A DNA stretch of 64,000 nt from Duganella zoogloeoides (GTDB taxonomy: Bacteria > Pseudomonadota > Gammaproteobacteria > Burkholderiales > Burkholderiaceae_D), in NCBI RefSeq assembly GCF_034479515.1, contig NZ_CP140152.1, positions 2,046,001-2,110,000 of the forward strand. The letters run 5' to 3'. Within the stretch, counting starts at the first letter, position 1; each line of letters begins with the position of its first letter. Shown here in pieces: positions 25,636 through 34,605 of this stretch. A program made the translations under genes and the position numbers. The notes beneath the pieces were generated by a model that searched no databases, was not told the origin of the DNA, and saw only the letters and a list, made by a program, of their open reading frames with translations.

Positions 25636-27756
25636 CTACGTGCGGTTGTCAACAATTTTTTTCGGGATAAGTAAGTTATTTTCCTTCTTCGATATCCATA
25701 TGCTTATAGGTAGCCCATTGATGCTTCCCGATTTGAAATGATCCGACTCGGCACTGTTTTCGATGTCTTTTACATCCTGCAGATATCGCCAATCTGAAAA
25801 TTTCAAGAATCGACTCATATCCTTCTCCGATATCTGGCAAATCCCCACCGCAACGTCATAAGCCAATGCCCGCTCCGAATGCATCGGATTAGTAAAAATC
25901 GTCGAATGATCAGTCGCTGCCGCATCGACGGTCTCCGCCAGGCTGACCTTGATGTGCTCAGTTCTCCAGGCCGTGTATTTCGCACTTGCCTTTGACGGGT
26001 CATCCTCCTCGACCACCTTCGCATCGGCCGCATACAACTTTTCCCGCTTGGCCCGCAAGCGCAGCATCGCGTGCTGCTCGTATCGCAGCGATGCCTCGTC
26101 GCGGTCGTTGCCCAGTGCCACATCCGTGCTGCCGTCGGGTGCTTGGTGGACATTCGCGTAAGGGTCGCCAGCCTGCCGGACCCGGTTGCCGTCGCGCGAA
26201 GCGCCTGGCGGGTCATAACCCTGATCGAACGCGGCGCTGGGCTGGCCGAAGCGCATGCCTTGCGGTAGAAAGGGCGGATAAAGCGCCGGCGCGTCAGCGG
26301 GAACTTGCCAGTCGGCCTCTGGCAGTGCATTGACGCGCTGCCTGGAAAGGGCGGTGACCAACGTCCCCAACGGCGCCAGGACGACGGTGAAAAAGCGTCC
26401 AAGGAAAGAATCGCTCGCCTCCAGCCCTTTCTTGATCGAATATCGCGCGATCTTGGAGTGCGGCAGCCAGAAGTCCTTGCTGCCGCTTTTCGGTTTGCGC
26501 CAGTGGTTATCCCAATAATGGTAGGTTTCCTTTTCGCCCACCTTGAACCCCTGGGCAAACACGCGCTGCACCAGCACGCCCTGCGCCCTGGTTGCGTCGA
26601 TCTCGTTAAAACTATCGCGATTTGTGATCCCAAGCCAGCCGATGCCGCGCACCGTTACCGCAGAGATGACCTGGTCATGGGGATTGGAATATAAGGTCAC
26701 GCGGCCATAAGTCGATCCTTGAACACCGTATTTCCCGCGATCGGTCTGGGCATCGAAACCTCCGGTGCGGTTGGCCATGCGGCGGTCGATCCGCTCTGTG
26801 GTTTGCAAGGCATCGAGCGCTTTGCGAGTGCGCACGATGTCAAAGAACGCGGCCAGCGTGGCGATGCGGGCTGCGTGGGTCTGCCGCCCGGTATTGCCAT
26901 TCGGGTCGACCAGGTTGCCCTGGGTCCAGTCTTCAGCGAGATTGTCCTTGACCAGGCTGTAAGGCGGATTGGCCAGAACGTAATTGTCGGCCACGCACGG
27001 CCCGCTTTTGCCGTCGGCGTCCGTCACGTGCGGCATGCGGTCGCCGAGGAAGGCGGCCGCCATGCCGATCATATTGCCCTGGCTATGGCAGACGATGGTG
27101 ATCGGCACATCGGCTTGCGCCTTGCGGATCGCTTCGACCAGCTTGGCCAGGCGGTACGCGGCCAATACAAAGTAGCCGCGTGGCGGGCACGCATAGACGT
27201 CACGTTCGTTGACCGGATTGAGGTGCTGGACCTGCATCCACAGGAACAGCTTCTCCGACAGCCCTTCGTTCCACAGGTCGGGTAGCGAGGTGCAGCCGTT
27301 GGCAAACGGGCCGCCGCCCCAGTAGTTTTGTTCGTTGAGATAAATCTTGTCGCCGAAGGCCTGCAACTCTTCGCCGCCGGCCTTATAGCCCCACCTGAAG
27401 CGGATCACGGGCGAGCAGGCGTTGCCCATGTCGAAGAAGTTGTTGGAATTGAGTTCGGGATTGATGAAGCCGTCGTCGGTCAACTCCTGCGCGTAGGTGA
27501 TGGCCTTGAGCTGACCCGATGCCGGGCCCGGATACTTCATCTGGTCGCTCCGGCGCGCCAGCCGGGTGTTCAAGCCGTCGCACAGGCCTTGTTCGCAAGC
27601 GTCGTACCACTCGCCATCCGAGTTGACGCCGTGGACCAGGATCACGATGCCCGGCAAAGGCAGGGCGTGCGGGATGTCGTAGTGGGTTGCATCGAAGTCG
27701 GTGTGGACGCTGCCCCGGGCGAAGGCCACGCAGTCGTTATCGGGTTTCAGCGCCAT
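25636..27756 (-). CDS. Tle3-family phospholipase effector of type VI secretion
   Basis: The start MALKPDNDCVAF at 27756 is 17 bp after vgrG and gives 706 residues. The N-terminal alpha/beta-hydrolase part shows GIVILVHGVNSDGEWYDACE (oxyanion-hole region, 36-54), the nucleophile elbow ITIVCHSQGNMIG with Ser225, and YSNPHDQVIS with the likely acid Asp361. The long C-terminal extension has no clear motif. Tle3 enzymes are delivered into rival bacteria and break down membrane phospholipids. Odd points: the elbow is C-H-S-Q-G rather than GxSxG, and the last 60 or so codons are AT-rich. The neighbours (vgrG, Tla3-like, PAAR) support the call. Confidence 0.88.
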   Translation of the reverse strand: MALKPDNDCVAFARGSVHTDFDATHYDIPHALPLPGIVILVHGVNSDGEWYDACEQGLCDGLNTRLARRSDQMKYPGPASGQLKAITYAQELTDDGFINPELNSNNFFDMGNACSPVIRFRWGYKAGGEELQAFGDKIYLNEQNYWGGGPFANGCTSLPDLWNEGLSEKLFLWMQVQHLNPVNERDVYACPPRGYFVLAAYRLAKLVEAIRKAQADVPITIVCHSQGNMIGMAAAFLGDRMPHVTDADGKSGPCVADNYVLANPPYSLVKDNLAEDWTQGNLVDPNGNTGRQTHAARIATLAAFFDIVRTRKALDALQTTERIDRRMANRTGGFDAQTDRGKYGVQGSTYGRVTLYSNPHDQVISAVTVRGIGWLGITNRDSFNEIDATRAQGVLVQRVFAQGFKVGEKETYHYWDNHWRKPKSGSKDFWLPHSKIARYSIKKGLEASDSFLGRFFTVVLAPLGTLVTALSRQRVNALPEADWQVPADAPALYPPFLPQGMRFGQPSAAFDQGYDPPGASRDGNRVRQAGDPYANVHQAPDGSTDVALGNDRDEASLRYEQHAMLRLRAKREKLYAADAKVVEEDDPSKASAKYTAWRTEHIKVSLAETVDAAATDHSTIFTNPMHSERALAYDVAVGICQISEKDMSRFLKFSDWRYLQDVKDIENSAESDHFKSGSINGLPISIWISKKENNLLIPKKIVDNRT

Positions 27757-27773
27757 GGCATCTCCGTGTCCGT

Positions 27774-30485
27774 TCAATCGCGCGGGATGAAAAAGGTGGC
27801 GGTCAGCTGTTGCAGCTGGTCGCCGGTGATGGTCGGGCCTTTGCCGTCCGCATCGGTAACGCCGGAGACGACCTTGCCGTCCTCGGTTGCCACCGACACC
27901 TGCACGCCTTCGCACGGCGCGCCGTCGAGGGGGCTGACCAGGCGCGGCGTGCGTCCCAGTTGGCCTTCGCCGAAGGTGGGCAGTTCGCCGCGCTGGCTGG
28001 CCGGGCCGTTCCAGTGGTGGCCATCGGTCTTGATGGTGAGCGCGCCGGGACCGCCCAGTTCCACGGTACCGCCGGAGAGCTTGAGGTAGGCGCCGCCCTG
28101 GGTCATCAGGGTGATTTCGTCTTGCGCCACGCCGACGATGCGGGTGGCGGAGGTGAGCCGCAGGTCGCGTGCGGCGTCCAGTTGCATCAGGTCGTGCTGG
28201 CTTTGCATCCGGTACTTGCCGTGGTGGGCGATCTGGGTAATGCCTTGCTGGTGGGAGAACAATGAAATGCCCTGGCCTGCGTTGATGTTGCAGCACTTCG
28301 CGGCACTGAACTGCAGGTGTCGTAGGGCTACCTGGTCGATATTGCCCACGGCGTAGTGGACCATGGTTTTTCGCGTGCCCAGCGCGATGCCTTCAGGTGC
28401 GGTGACGGCGATGGTCGGCAGGTCGGCCGGCTTGACCGCGCTGGCGCTCGAGAGCTGTTGATGCAGTTCGCTGGCGCCGGCAGCGTCAAGCGCCAGCGCC
28501 TGGTGCTGCGCCGCGTACGTGCCCAGCGACTTGAACAAATCGAGGCAGTCCTGCATCAGCGCCAGGTGCTCTTGTTGGTCCAGCTGCGTGCCGGCGGCGT
28601 CTAACCGCTGCCATGCCGAGATCAGCAGCGAGCGGGCCGTGCGCAGGCTGCCACTGCCGTCGGTGCGCAGCTCGAAGCCGTCGCCGCGCTGGTCAGCACT
28701 ACCGGCCTGGCGCGGGGTGGTCAGATAGCCGAGATTTAAGGCGCTGGTGGCGTGGTCGCTGGCCAGTTGAGCGCTGATCTGGCCGGTGGTGTCGTCGAAG
28801 CGCAGCTGGCTTTTGCGCTGGCCTCGAATTTCCTTGCTGCGCATGCCGGACAGGTAGCGGTTGCCGGGCAGGCCGCCGCCGTTGCCAAGTTCCGGCGGCA
28901 CGCCGACGCCGTTGAACAGCTGGCCCACGATCACCGGCCGGTCGGGATCACCGCCGAGGAAGTCGATCAGCACCTCGCTGCCCACGCGCGGCAAGCTCAC
29001 TGTACCCGCTTGCTGCCGGGCAGGCCCCGCGCCGGCCCATGACGTGGCCACGCGGATCCAGGCGCTGTCGGTCTCGGTAGTGGAGGCGCCGGCGCCGCTC
29101 GCATGCTGGTGATCCTGCGCCCGGGTGGCAGGAAAGCGTACCTTGACCCGGCCCAGCGCATCGCAATGGACTTCCTCTCCGGCGGGGCCGACGACGATGG
29201 CGCTTTGCGACCGGGCGCCCGGCACGTCGATGCGCGGATCGTAGGCCGGCACGAGGTGCACATCCTTGCGCACGCACGTAAAGCGGTTGCGATAGCGGTC
29301 GCTGTGCGCGTGGGCGACGGCGCGCCAGCCGCTCTGCGCGTACAGGCCTTCGAGACGCGCATCGAGCGCTTGCGGGAAGTTGTTGCGGGCTTCGATTTCC
29401 AGCGCGGTGATCACGAAAGCGCGTTCGGCTGGCGGGTGCTGGTCGATCTCCGGGTGACCGGATAGTGTGAACCACTCGCCGGTCCGTAAATCGCGCACAC
29501 CGCTCTCGCCATAAAAGCACTTGGTCTCCAGATCGAACCGCGCCATCCGCAGAGCGCCCAGTTGGCGCAGGTCGTCGTTGTCGCTGCCGGCGTGCGGCGT
29601 CTCGGCCAGGTAGTCGGTGAGCGTGGCGGCAAAGCGGTTGCCGTGGCTACCCTGGTCGGCCAATGCCTCGCTGCCGGTTTGCATGAACTCGACGCCTTTC
29701 GGCCGCTTGTAGTCCCAGCTGAAGCGCTTGACGGCGCCCGGGCGCAACTGACGCGCGGCGGTCCAGGAGGTGATGGCGTCGCGCTCCTCGGTGGCGTGGT
29801 TGCGGTGAAAGCGGATGGTTTCCGCGGCGCTCACGGGCAGGCGCGCGGCGTCGTCGAACAGCACCAGCGTGTGGGTAGGGTGGTCGGCATCCGCTGCGCC
29901 GTGCCGTACGTACCACGAGATGCCCCGACGCTTGAGCAGCCGGCGCAGGAACTGCGCATCCGACTCGTTGTACTGCATGGTGAATTCACGCCCGGGGAAC
30001 GCGCGCTGCGCCAGTGCGGCGTCGATCTCGTAGTGGAACGTGGTGACCATCACCGGGTTGGTTTGGCGCCACTCGGACATCAGGATAGCGGCGATATCCA
30101 GCTCGTTCTGGTTGCGGAAGATACGGGTGTTGGTGCGGTGCTCCATTAGCGCCAGTGCGTCGCGCAGCACCAGCTGATAGGTGGCAAGCCCGCCATCGCT
30201 CATGCCGGCACAGGCTTCGGCGACGATGCCGCATACCGCGTGCAGGTCGCCGCGATCGGTGACCAGTTGCAGCTCGGCTGGCACGGCGATGAACTGCTTC
30301 AGCGGCAGCGTGGCGTCGGTGGCCACGCACAGCACGCGGTACTCGATGCCGCCGCACACGGTTTCCGTGCCGGAGATGCGGTGCGGCAGCAGCAGGTCGT
30401 CGCTGTTGCCATCGTCAAAAGCCAGCCGCAGCCGCAATGGACGGTTGCTGGTGTTGAGCAGCGCTAGCGCTCTGTCGGTGGCCAT
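27774..30485 (-). CDS. vgrG: VgrG (TssI) spike protein with C-terminal extension
   Basis: This 903-residue protein has the gp27-like part (about 1-390; QYNESDAQFLRRLLKRRGISWYVRHG near 170), the gp5/OB-fold and needle part (about 410-600; WIRVATSWAGAGPARQQAGTVSLPRVGSEVLIDFLGGDPDRPVIVGQ), the DUF2345 extension (about 680-820; YAVGNIDQVALRHLQFSAAKC) and a C-terminal beta-rich tail (about 820-903, VSPLDGAPCEGVQVSVATEDG) resembling transthyretin-like domains known to bind Tle effectors. It forms the puncturing spike and carries the Tle3 effector encoded next. Confidence 0.95.
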   Translation of the reverse strand: MATDRALALLNTSNRPLRLRLAFDDGNSDDLLLPHRISGTETVCGGIEYRVLCVATDATLPLKQFIAVPAELQLVTDRGDLHAVCGIVAEACAGMSDGGLATYQLVLRDALALMEHRTNTRIFRNQNELDIAAILMSEWRQTNPVMVTTFHYEIDAALAQRAFPGREFTMQYNESDAQFLRRLLKRRGISWYVRHGAADADHPTHTLVLFDDAARLPVSAAETIRFHRNHATEERDAITSWTAARQLRPGAVKRFSWDYKRPKGVEFMQTGSEALADQGSHGNRFAATLTDYLAETPHAGSDNDDLRQLGALRMARFDLETKCFYGESGVRDLRTGEWFTLSGHPEIDQHPPAERAFVITALEIEARNNFPQALDARLEGLYAQSGWRAVAHAHSDRYRNRFTCVRKDVHLVPAYDPRIDVPGARSQSAIVVGPAGEEVHCDALGRVKVRFPATRAQDHQHASGAGASTTETDSAWIRVATSWAGAGPARQQAGTVSLPRVGSEVLIDFLGGDPDRPVIVGQLFNGVGVPPELGNGGGLPGNRYLSGMRSKEIRGQRKSQLRFDDTTGQISAQLASDHATSALNLGYLTTPRQAGSADQRGDGFELRTDGSGSLRTARSLLISAWQRLDAAGTQLDQQEHLALMQDCLDLFKSLGTYAAQHQALALDAAGASELHQQLSSASAVKPADLPTIAVTAPEGIALGTRKTMVHYAVGNIDQVALRHLQFSAAKCCNINAGQGISLFSHQQGITQIAHHGKYRMQSQHDLMQLDAARDLRLTSATRIVGVAQDEITLMTQGGAYLKLSGGTVELGGPGALTIKTDGHHWNGPASQRGELPTFGEGQLGRTPRLVSPLDGAPCEGVQVSVATEDGKVVSGVTDADGKGPTITGDQLQQLTATFFIPRD

Positions 30486-30554
30486 GTGTGCTCCTGTGCG
30501 GTCAGTTGCCCAGTATCACTGTTCCTATCGGCAAGTTATTGCGGAGGCGCAACT

Positions 30555-31601
30555 TCAGGATGCGGTGCGTACTGTCCCGGAATGGACGATGTCATAGCAA
30601 AAATCGTCGCTGTCACCGCTGCGGCCGTGCAGGAATACGCCGTGGCCGAGGCCCACGGTGGCGGACAACTGGCAGGGTTCGATATCGGCTGCGTGCAAGA
30701 CCAGCCGCACCCGGTAGCGGACATTGACCACGCCGAACATGGCCAGGATGTCCGCCAGTTCTTGCGCCCCCTTTGCGCCGGGCAGAAATTGCTCGTACCG
30801 TTCGCGGCGTAGTGGACCGATTTTTATCTCGGCAGCCAGGTCGGCGCGATGACAGTGCTCACCCAGCATGGCGCCCTGGCCCAGCGTGCAATGTTCGACC
30901 CCCAGGTGCAGCCGGTCCTCGCGCAGGTACCAGCCGCCGACGAACGGCTGAAACGTCACCGGCACAGCGAAATAATCCGTGATGACAGCGGTGATGGCCG
31001 CTGCCGTCACCGGTCGCTGGCGGAACAGCGCGGCATGGTGGGCCAGCGCTTGCGGTGGCAATCCAGTCCCTGCAGGCGGGGTGCCCGCCAGCGCCAGTTG
31101 CAGCGCCAGGAACTGGTCGCGCCCTGGCGGCTGGCTATCGATGCGGTGGGCCGCCCAGGCCTGGTAAAACTGCATGGTAGCGCGCGTGCCCAGCAAGTCG
31201 AGGAAGGCGCGCGGGCCGGCGTCATGGTGCTGGCGTTCGGCCTCTGCGATGGCTTGCGTGTAATGGGCGGGCAGGGCGCTGCTGTTACCGAGCAGGCTGA
31301 ATGATGCGGGGGTGAGGTGGATGACTTGCGCGGGATCGTTCTCGAGCAGGTCCAGCAACTGCTCACCGGTGCGCACTTCGCGGTTGTCGTGCGTGCGCGC
31401 CCACAGCGCCGCCAGCTCGCTGGGCGGGAAGCTGCTGGGCATGCGGCTGTGAAAGCGCAGGCGTGCCGGCGGATCCGCGGTGCCGGATTGTTCGAGCCAG
31501 CGCAGCAGCAGGCGCACAGCCTGGAACAGCTCGAACCGCGTCGGGTCGGCCAGCAGTTGCTCGATCAAACCAGGGCCTGGTGGCCGCTTCGGGGCGGGCA
31601 T
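30555..31601 (-). CDS. tssG: Type VI secretion baseplate subunit TssG
   Basis: This 348-residue protein opens with LIEQLLADPTRFELFQAVRLLLRWLEQ, the usual TssG N-terminus (F-x-Q-A-VRLL). It continues with HSRMPSSFPPSELAALW, then LLGNSSALPAHYTQAI (family: GxxGPLPxHYTE) and DILAMFGVVNVRYRVRLVLHA near the C-terminus. TssG works with TssF and TssK to build the baseplate on which the sheath assembles. Its start overlaps the end of tssF by 37 bp and vgrG starts 69 bp downstream. Confidence 0.93.
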   Translation of the reverse strand: MPAPKRPPGPGLIEQLLADPTRFELFQAVRLLLRWLEQSGTADPPARLRFHSRMPSSFPPSELAALWARTHDNREVRTGEQLLDLLENDPAQVIHLTPASFSLLGNSSALPAHYTQAIAEAERQHHDAGPRAFLDLLGTRATMQFYQAWAAHRIDSQPPGRDQFLALQLALAGTPPAGTGLPPQALAHHAALFRQRPVTAAAITAVITDYFAVPVTFQPFVGGWYLREDRLHLGVEHCTLGQGAMLGEHCHRADLAAEIKIGPLRRERYEQFLPGAKGAQELADILAMFGVVNVRYRVRLVLHAADIEPCQLSATVGLGHGVFLHGRSGDSDDFCYDIVHSGTVRTAS

Positions 31602-33385
31602 CGCAGCAATTCCTTTCCGGAGTTCGACAGCACGATCAGGCGGGTGAAACTGTTAAATTGGACGGTCATGGCCAGCACATGATCGATCACCTGGGCAAAC
31701 ACCGACAGCCCGATGCCCGCGAATGCGTGGTCGTCCACGGTGAGCATGATATCGATGCCGTACACCAGGCTGCCACCACTGCTGTCACTGCGCCAGACGC
31801 TGGCGCTGCGGTGCTGCAAGGCGGTGATGCCGTCGATTTGCCGCTGCGTCACGTCGGAAGCGGCCAGGTCGTGCAGCGCCAGCATCTCCTTCAATACCGG
31901 CAGGCCGTCGCGGGTCAGGCTCTGGTGGTTGAGATTGAGGAGCGACACCAGGCGCCACTGGGTACTCTGGTTGATGGCGAAACGCCGTGGTCGGGTTGGC
32001 CGGCGCAGCAGCAGCACCGGCACGTCGCTGGCCGATCCTTCGTGGTGCAGGTCGCCGGTTGTTTTGCCAGAGGGGAGCCGGCACGGCATCTCGCCATTGC
32101 TGCAGGTGAGATTGATGGAAGCGGATGCGGTGGTGGCTGCGGTGTGGGCTGCGGTGGTGGCTGTCAAGGGCTGCATGGCGCTGTCGGTGAAAGCGATCTT
32201 CATGGCGTGGCCGGGCGAAGAGATGGCCAGCGCCTCATCGCGGCGGACGGTCCAGTAACGGCCACCGGCTTCGCCATGGCGCATCGCGTATAACGGATGC
32301 AGGTCCGCGACCCGGCTGCGGGCGCCGTCGTGGCGCAGCATGCTCACCTGGTCCACGCTGAAGATCTCGAACGTGTGCGCGCGCGGGTTTTCCACTGTCA
32401 GCGAGTATTCCGCGCACGTGTGATCGAGTTCGATCGGGCGTGCCGGGTGGCGGAACAGGTTGACGACCGGTGCACAGCTGGTGAGCAAATGCCTGGCGTC
32501 GAGCGACTTCAGGCGCGCCATGGTGTCGTCGCGGTTGGCATCGGCCAGTACCAGGTGCAGGGTAAAGCTGCGGCAGTCGCGCGGCAGTGCGGCGCCGATG
32601 GCGTGCATGTCGAGATCGACGAAATTGAATTTTTCGGGAAAGCAGAAATACTCGGTGAGCAGGCGATAGGGCGACGGGTGGTTGCCGGTGGGGAGCAGCG
32701 CCTGGTCCGGCCGCAAGCCTACCGCCAGCAGCGGCGCCTGCACCAGCAGCGACCATGGTCCGTCGCCGCTTTCCACCAGCGCGCAGGCGGTGCGCAGGAA
32801 CAGCGCGTCGCGCAGCGCGGCGGCCAGGCCGGCATCGGCGTTGATGTACAGACGCAGCGCATGGTCCGTGCAGGCAGCGCTGGCGGTGAGCGCGATGCTG
32901 ATGGCCGGCCCTGCGTTGGCAGGCAGGCGCACGCTGCGCGGCACTTCGAGCGCGGATTGCAGCCGCACGCTGTCGATCCTGAGCGGTTGCAGGACCAGGT
33001 CGTCGGTGGTGGTGAACTTGCACAATATGCCATCGTGTTCGGCAGCGCTCATGACGGTGCCGCGCGGGATCACGGCGGTGTGATCGAACGGATCATCGGT
33101 AACCGCATGCACGATCGAGCAGGAAGGAAAGGGGCGCAGGTAATGCGGAAAATTGTTGTGTAAAACCGATTCGACGAACTGCACATGCGAGTCGTCGAGG
33201 CGCTTGGCGGTGCGCGCGTTGAGCAGGGCGCAAGCTTGTACCAGGCGCTCGACGTGCGGATCGTTGCAGCCTTCGCCGCTGATGCCCAACCGGCCGGCAA
33301 CCGCCGGATAGCGCGTGCAAAAATCGCCAGCCAGCGCGTTGAACAGCGCCAGCTCCGCCTCGTAGTATTTCAGCAGGTCGTTCAT
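31565..33385 (-). CDS. tssF: Type VI secretion baseplate subunit TssF
   Basis: MNDLLKYYEAELALFNALAGDF at 33385 is the normal TssF start; longer in-frame starts exist at 33403 and 33424 but add unrelated residues. The protein has 606 residues. Family features include FCTRYPAVAGRLGISGEGCNDPHVERLVQACALLNARTAKRLDD (about 21-64), LLTEYFCFPEKFNFVDLD (near 235) and VFAQVIDHVLAMTVQFNSFTRL near the C-terminus. TssF is the wedge protein of the baseplate. It heads the minus-strand operon. No tssE, tssB, tssC or tssH is beside it. Confidence 0.93.
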   Translation of the reverse strand: MNDLLKYYEAELALFNALAGDFCTRYPAVAGRLGISGEGCNDPHVERLVQACALLNARTAKRLDDSHVQFVESVLHNNFPHYLRPFPSCSIVHAVTDDPFDHTAVIPRGTVMSAAEHDGILCKFTTTDDLVLQPLRIDSVRLQSALEVPRSVRLPANAGPAISIALTASAACTDHALRLYINADAGLAAALRDALFLRTACALVESGDGPWSLLVQAPLLAVGLRPDQALLPTGNHPSPYRLLTEYFCFPEKFNFVDLDMHAIGAALPRDCRSFTLHLVLADANRDDTMARLKSLDARHLLTSCAPVVNLFRHPARPIELDHTCAEYSLTVENPRAHTFEIFSVDQVSMLRHDGARSRVADLHPLYAMRHGEAGGRYWTVRRDEALAISSPGHAMKIAFTDSAMQPLTATTAAHTAATTASASINLTCSNGEMPCRLPSGKTTGDLHHEGSASDVPVLLLRRPTRPRRFAINQSTQWRLVSLLNLNHQSLTRDGLPVLKEMLALHDLAASDVTQRQIDGITALQHRSASVWRSDSSGGSLVYGIDIMLTVDDHAFAGIGLSVFAQVIDHVLAMTVQFNSFTRLIVLSNSGKELLRCPPRSGHQALV

Positions 33386-33487
33386 TGTCGTTTTGGTCCC
33401 CATAGCCGCGCTGGCGAACGGCAATTATTGAGGAAAACAACAAATTAATACTGAGATGCAACAATGTAAGGTCAGCCGATCGAAGTT

Positions 33488-34480
33488 TTAGAACCGCGTC
33501 TCGCGCGCCACCCGCAAAAACTGGTCAAGAATACCCGTGCAGTCGAGCAGCTCCACGCCACCGGCGCGGTGGAATTCGGGGTGCCATTGCAGGCCCATGA
33601 CGAACGGCGCCTTGCGGTAGCGGATCGCTTCCACCATGTTGTCGGGCACCGACAACGCTTCCACCATCATGTCGCGGCCCAGGGTTTTGACGGCCTGGTG
33701 GTGGATCGAGTTGACCGTGCCGCTGGCCTGGCCCTTGAACATGCGCGACAACGACGAACCGGCCGGGAAGGTGATGTCGTGGCGATTGCGGTCGTAGTCG
33801 TCGTTGACGTGGGCCAGCGAATCGGGCACGTCGGAAGCAATGTCCTGGTACAGCGTACCGCCGAACGCCACGTTGATCAGCTGGCAGCCGCGGCAGATGC
33901 CCAGTACCGGCTTGCCCGCTTCCACGAACTCGTGCAGCAGTTCCAGTTCGTACATATCGCGCGCGCGGTCGCCGCTCCACTCGGGGCGGGTGGGCGTTTC
34001 GGCATAGCTTTGCGGCGAGACATCGGCGCCGCCTTGCAGCACCAGGCCGTCGAGGTGGCGCGCGTAGTCGCGCAGGCGGATGTTCGATGGATGCAGCAGG
34101 CCGTCGGTGTTCACGGTCGGGATCATGAAGACCAATACGTCTCGCGACATCACCCACTGGGCGATCGATTCTTCGAGATATTGCAGATTCTTGCTGCGCA
34201 GGCCGGTGGAGCCGGCTTCGGGATGGAAGATGCGCGCCGAGATGCCGATGTGGAGCGGGCGCTGCACGATGTGGCGGGTGACCGAGGCGGCCACGCGCCG
34301 GTAGCGCGCCATCAGCACCCGGCCCCACAGGCTGAACACGGTGTCGCCGGGGTCGAGGTAGCGCGGCGTGGCGGTGTTGATCTTGCTGTCACCGCGCGCC
34401 GGCCGGCGTTCCTGGTCGGAGGCGCGACGGTGCGGTGTGCTGTCCTTGTCGTCAGGGCCGTCAGTCATGCTGTTCCTCAT
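33488..34480 (-). CDS. Gamma-glutamyl-GABA hydrolase-like class I glutamine amidotransferase (peptidase C26)
   Basis: This 330-residue protein (318 from the second Met at 34468) has a charged, probably flexible first 40 residues. The C26 domain follows: LVLQGGADVSPQSYAE, the nucleophile elbow GKPVLGICRGCQLINVAFGGTLYQDI with the catalytic Cys in GICRG, and the His-Glu pair in GLQWHPEF. This matches PuuD-like enzymes that cleave gamma-glutamyl amide bonds, for example in putrescine breakdown. No other polyamine gene lies nearby, so the pathway is uncertain. Confidence 0.87.
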   Translation of the reverse strand: MRNSMTDGPDDKDSTPHRRASDQERRPARGDSKINTATPRYLDPGDTVFSLWGRVLMARYRRVAASVTRHIVQRPLHIGISARIFHPEAGSTGLRSKNLQYLEESIAQWVMSRDVLVFMIPTVNTDGLLHPSNIRLRDYARHLDGLVLQGGADVSPQSYAETPTRPEWSGDRARDMYELELLHEFVEAGKPVLGICRGCQLINVAFGGTLYQDIASDVPDSLAHVNDDYDRNRHDITFPAGSSLSRMFKGQASGTVNSIHHQAVKTLGRDMMVEALSVPDNMVEAIRYRKAPFVMGLQWHPEFHRAGGVELLDCTGILDQFLRVARETRF

Positions 34481-34605
34481 TTACGGTAACGTGTTGTTAG
34501 TGTGCCACAAGCCAGCGTCGGCAGTCGCCCGGTTCACAATTCCTTACATGTCAGCCGGTATCAATCGGAAAGCCCGGTCCGCCTGGGCGGCCCTATAATC
34601 GGGCC

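Noticed and set aside
27757-28296. 180-residue N-terminal extension of the Tle3 effector
   Set aside because: It overlaps the VgrG tail in another frame and is Arg/Pro-rich; MALKPDND at 27756 follows vgrG by 17 bp.
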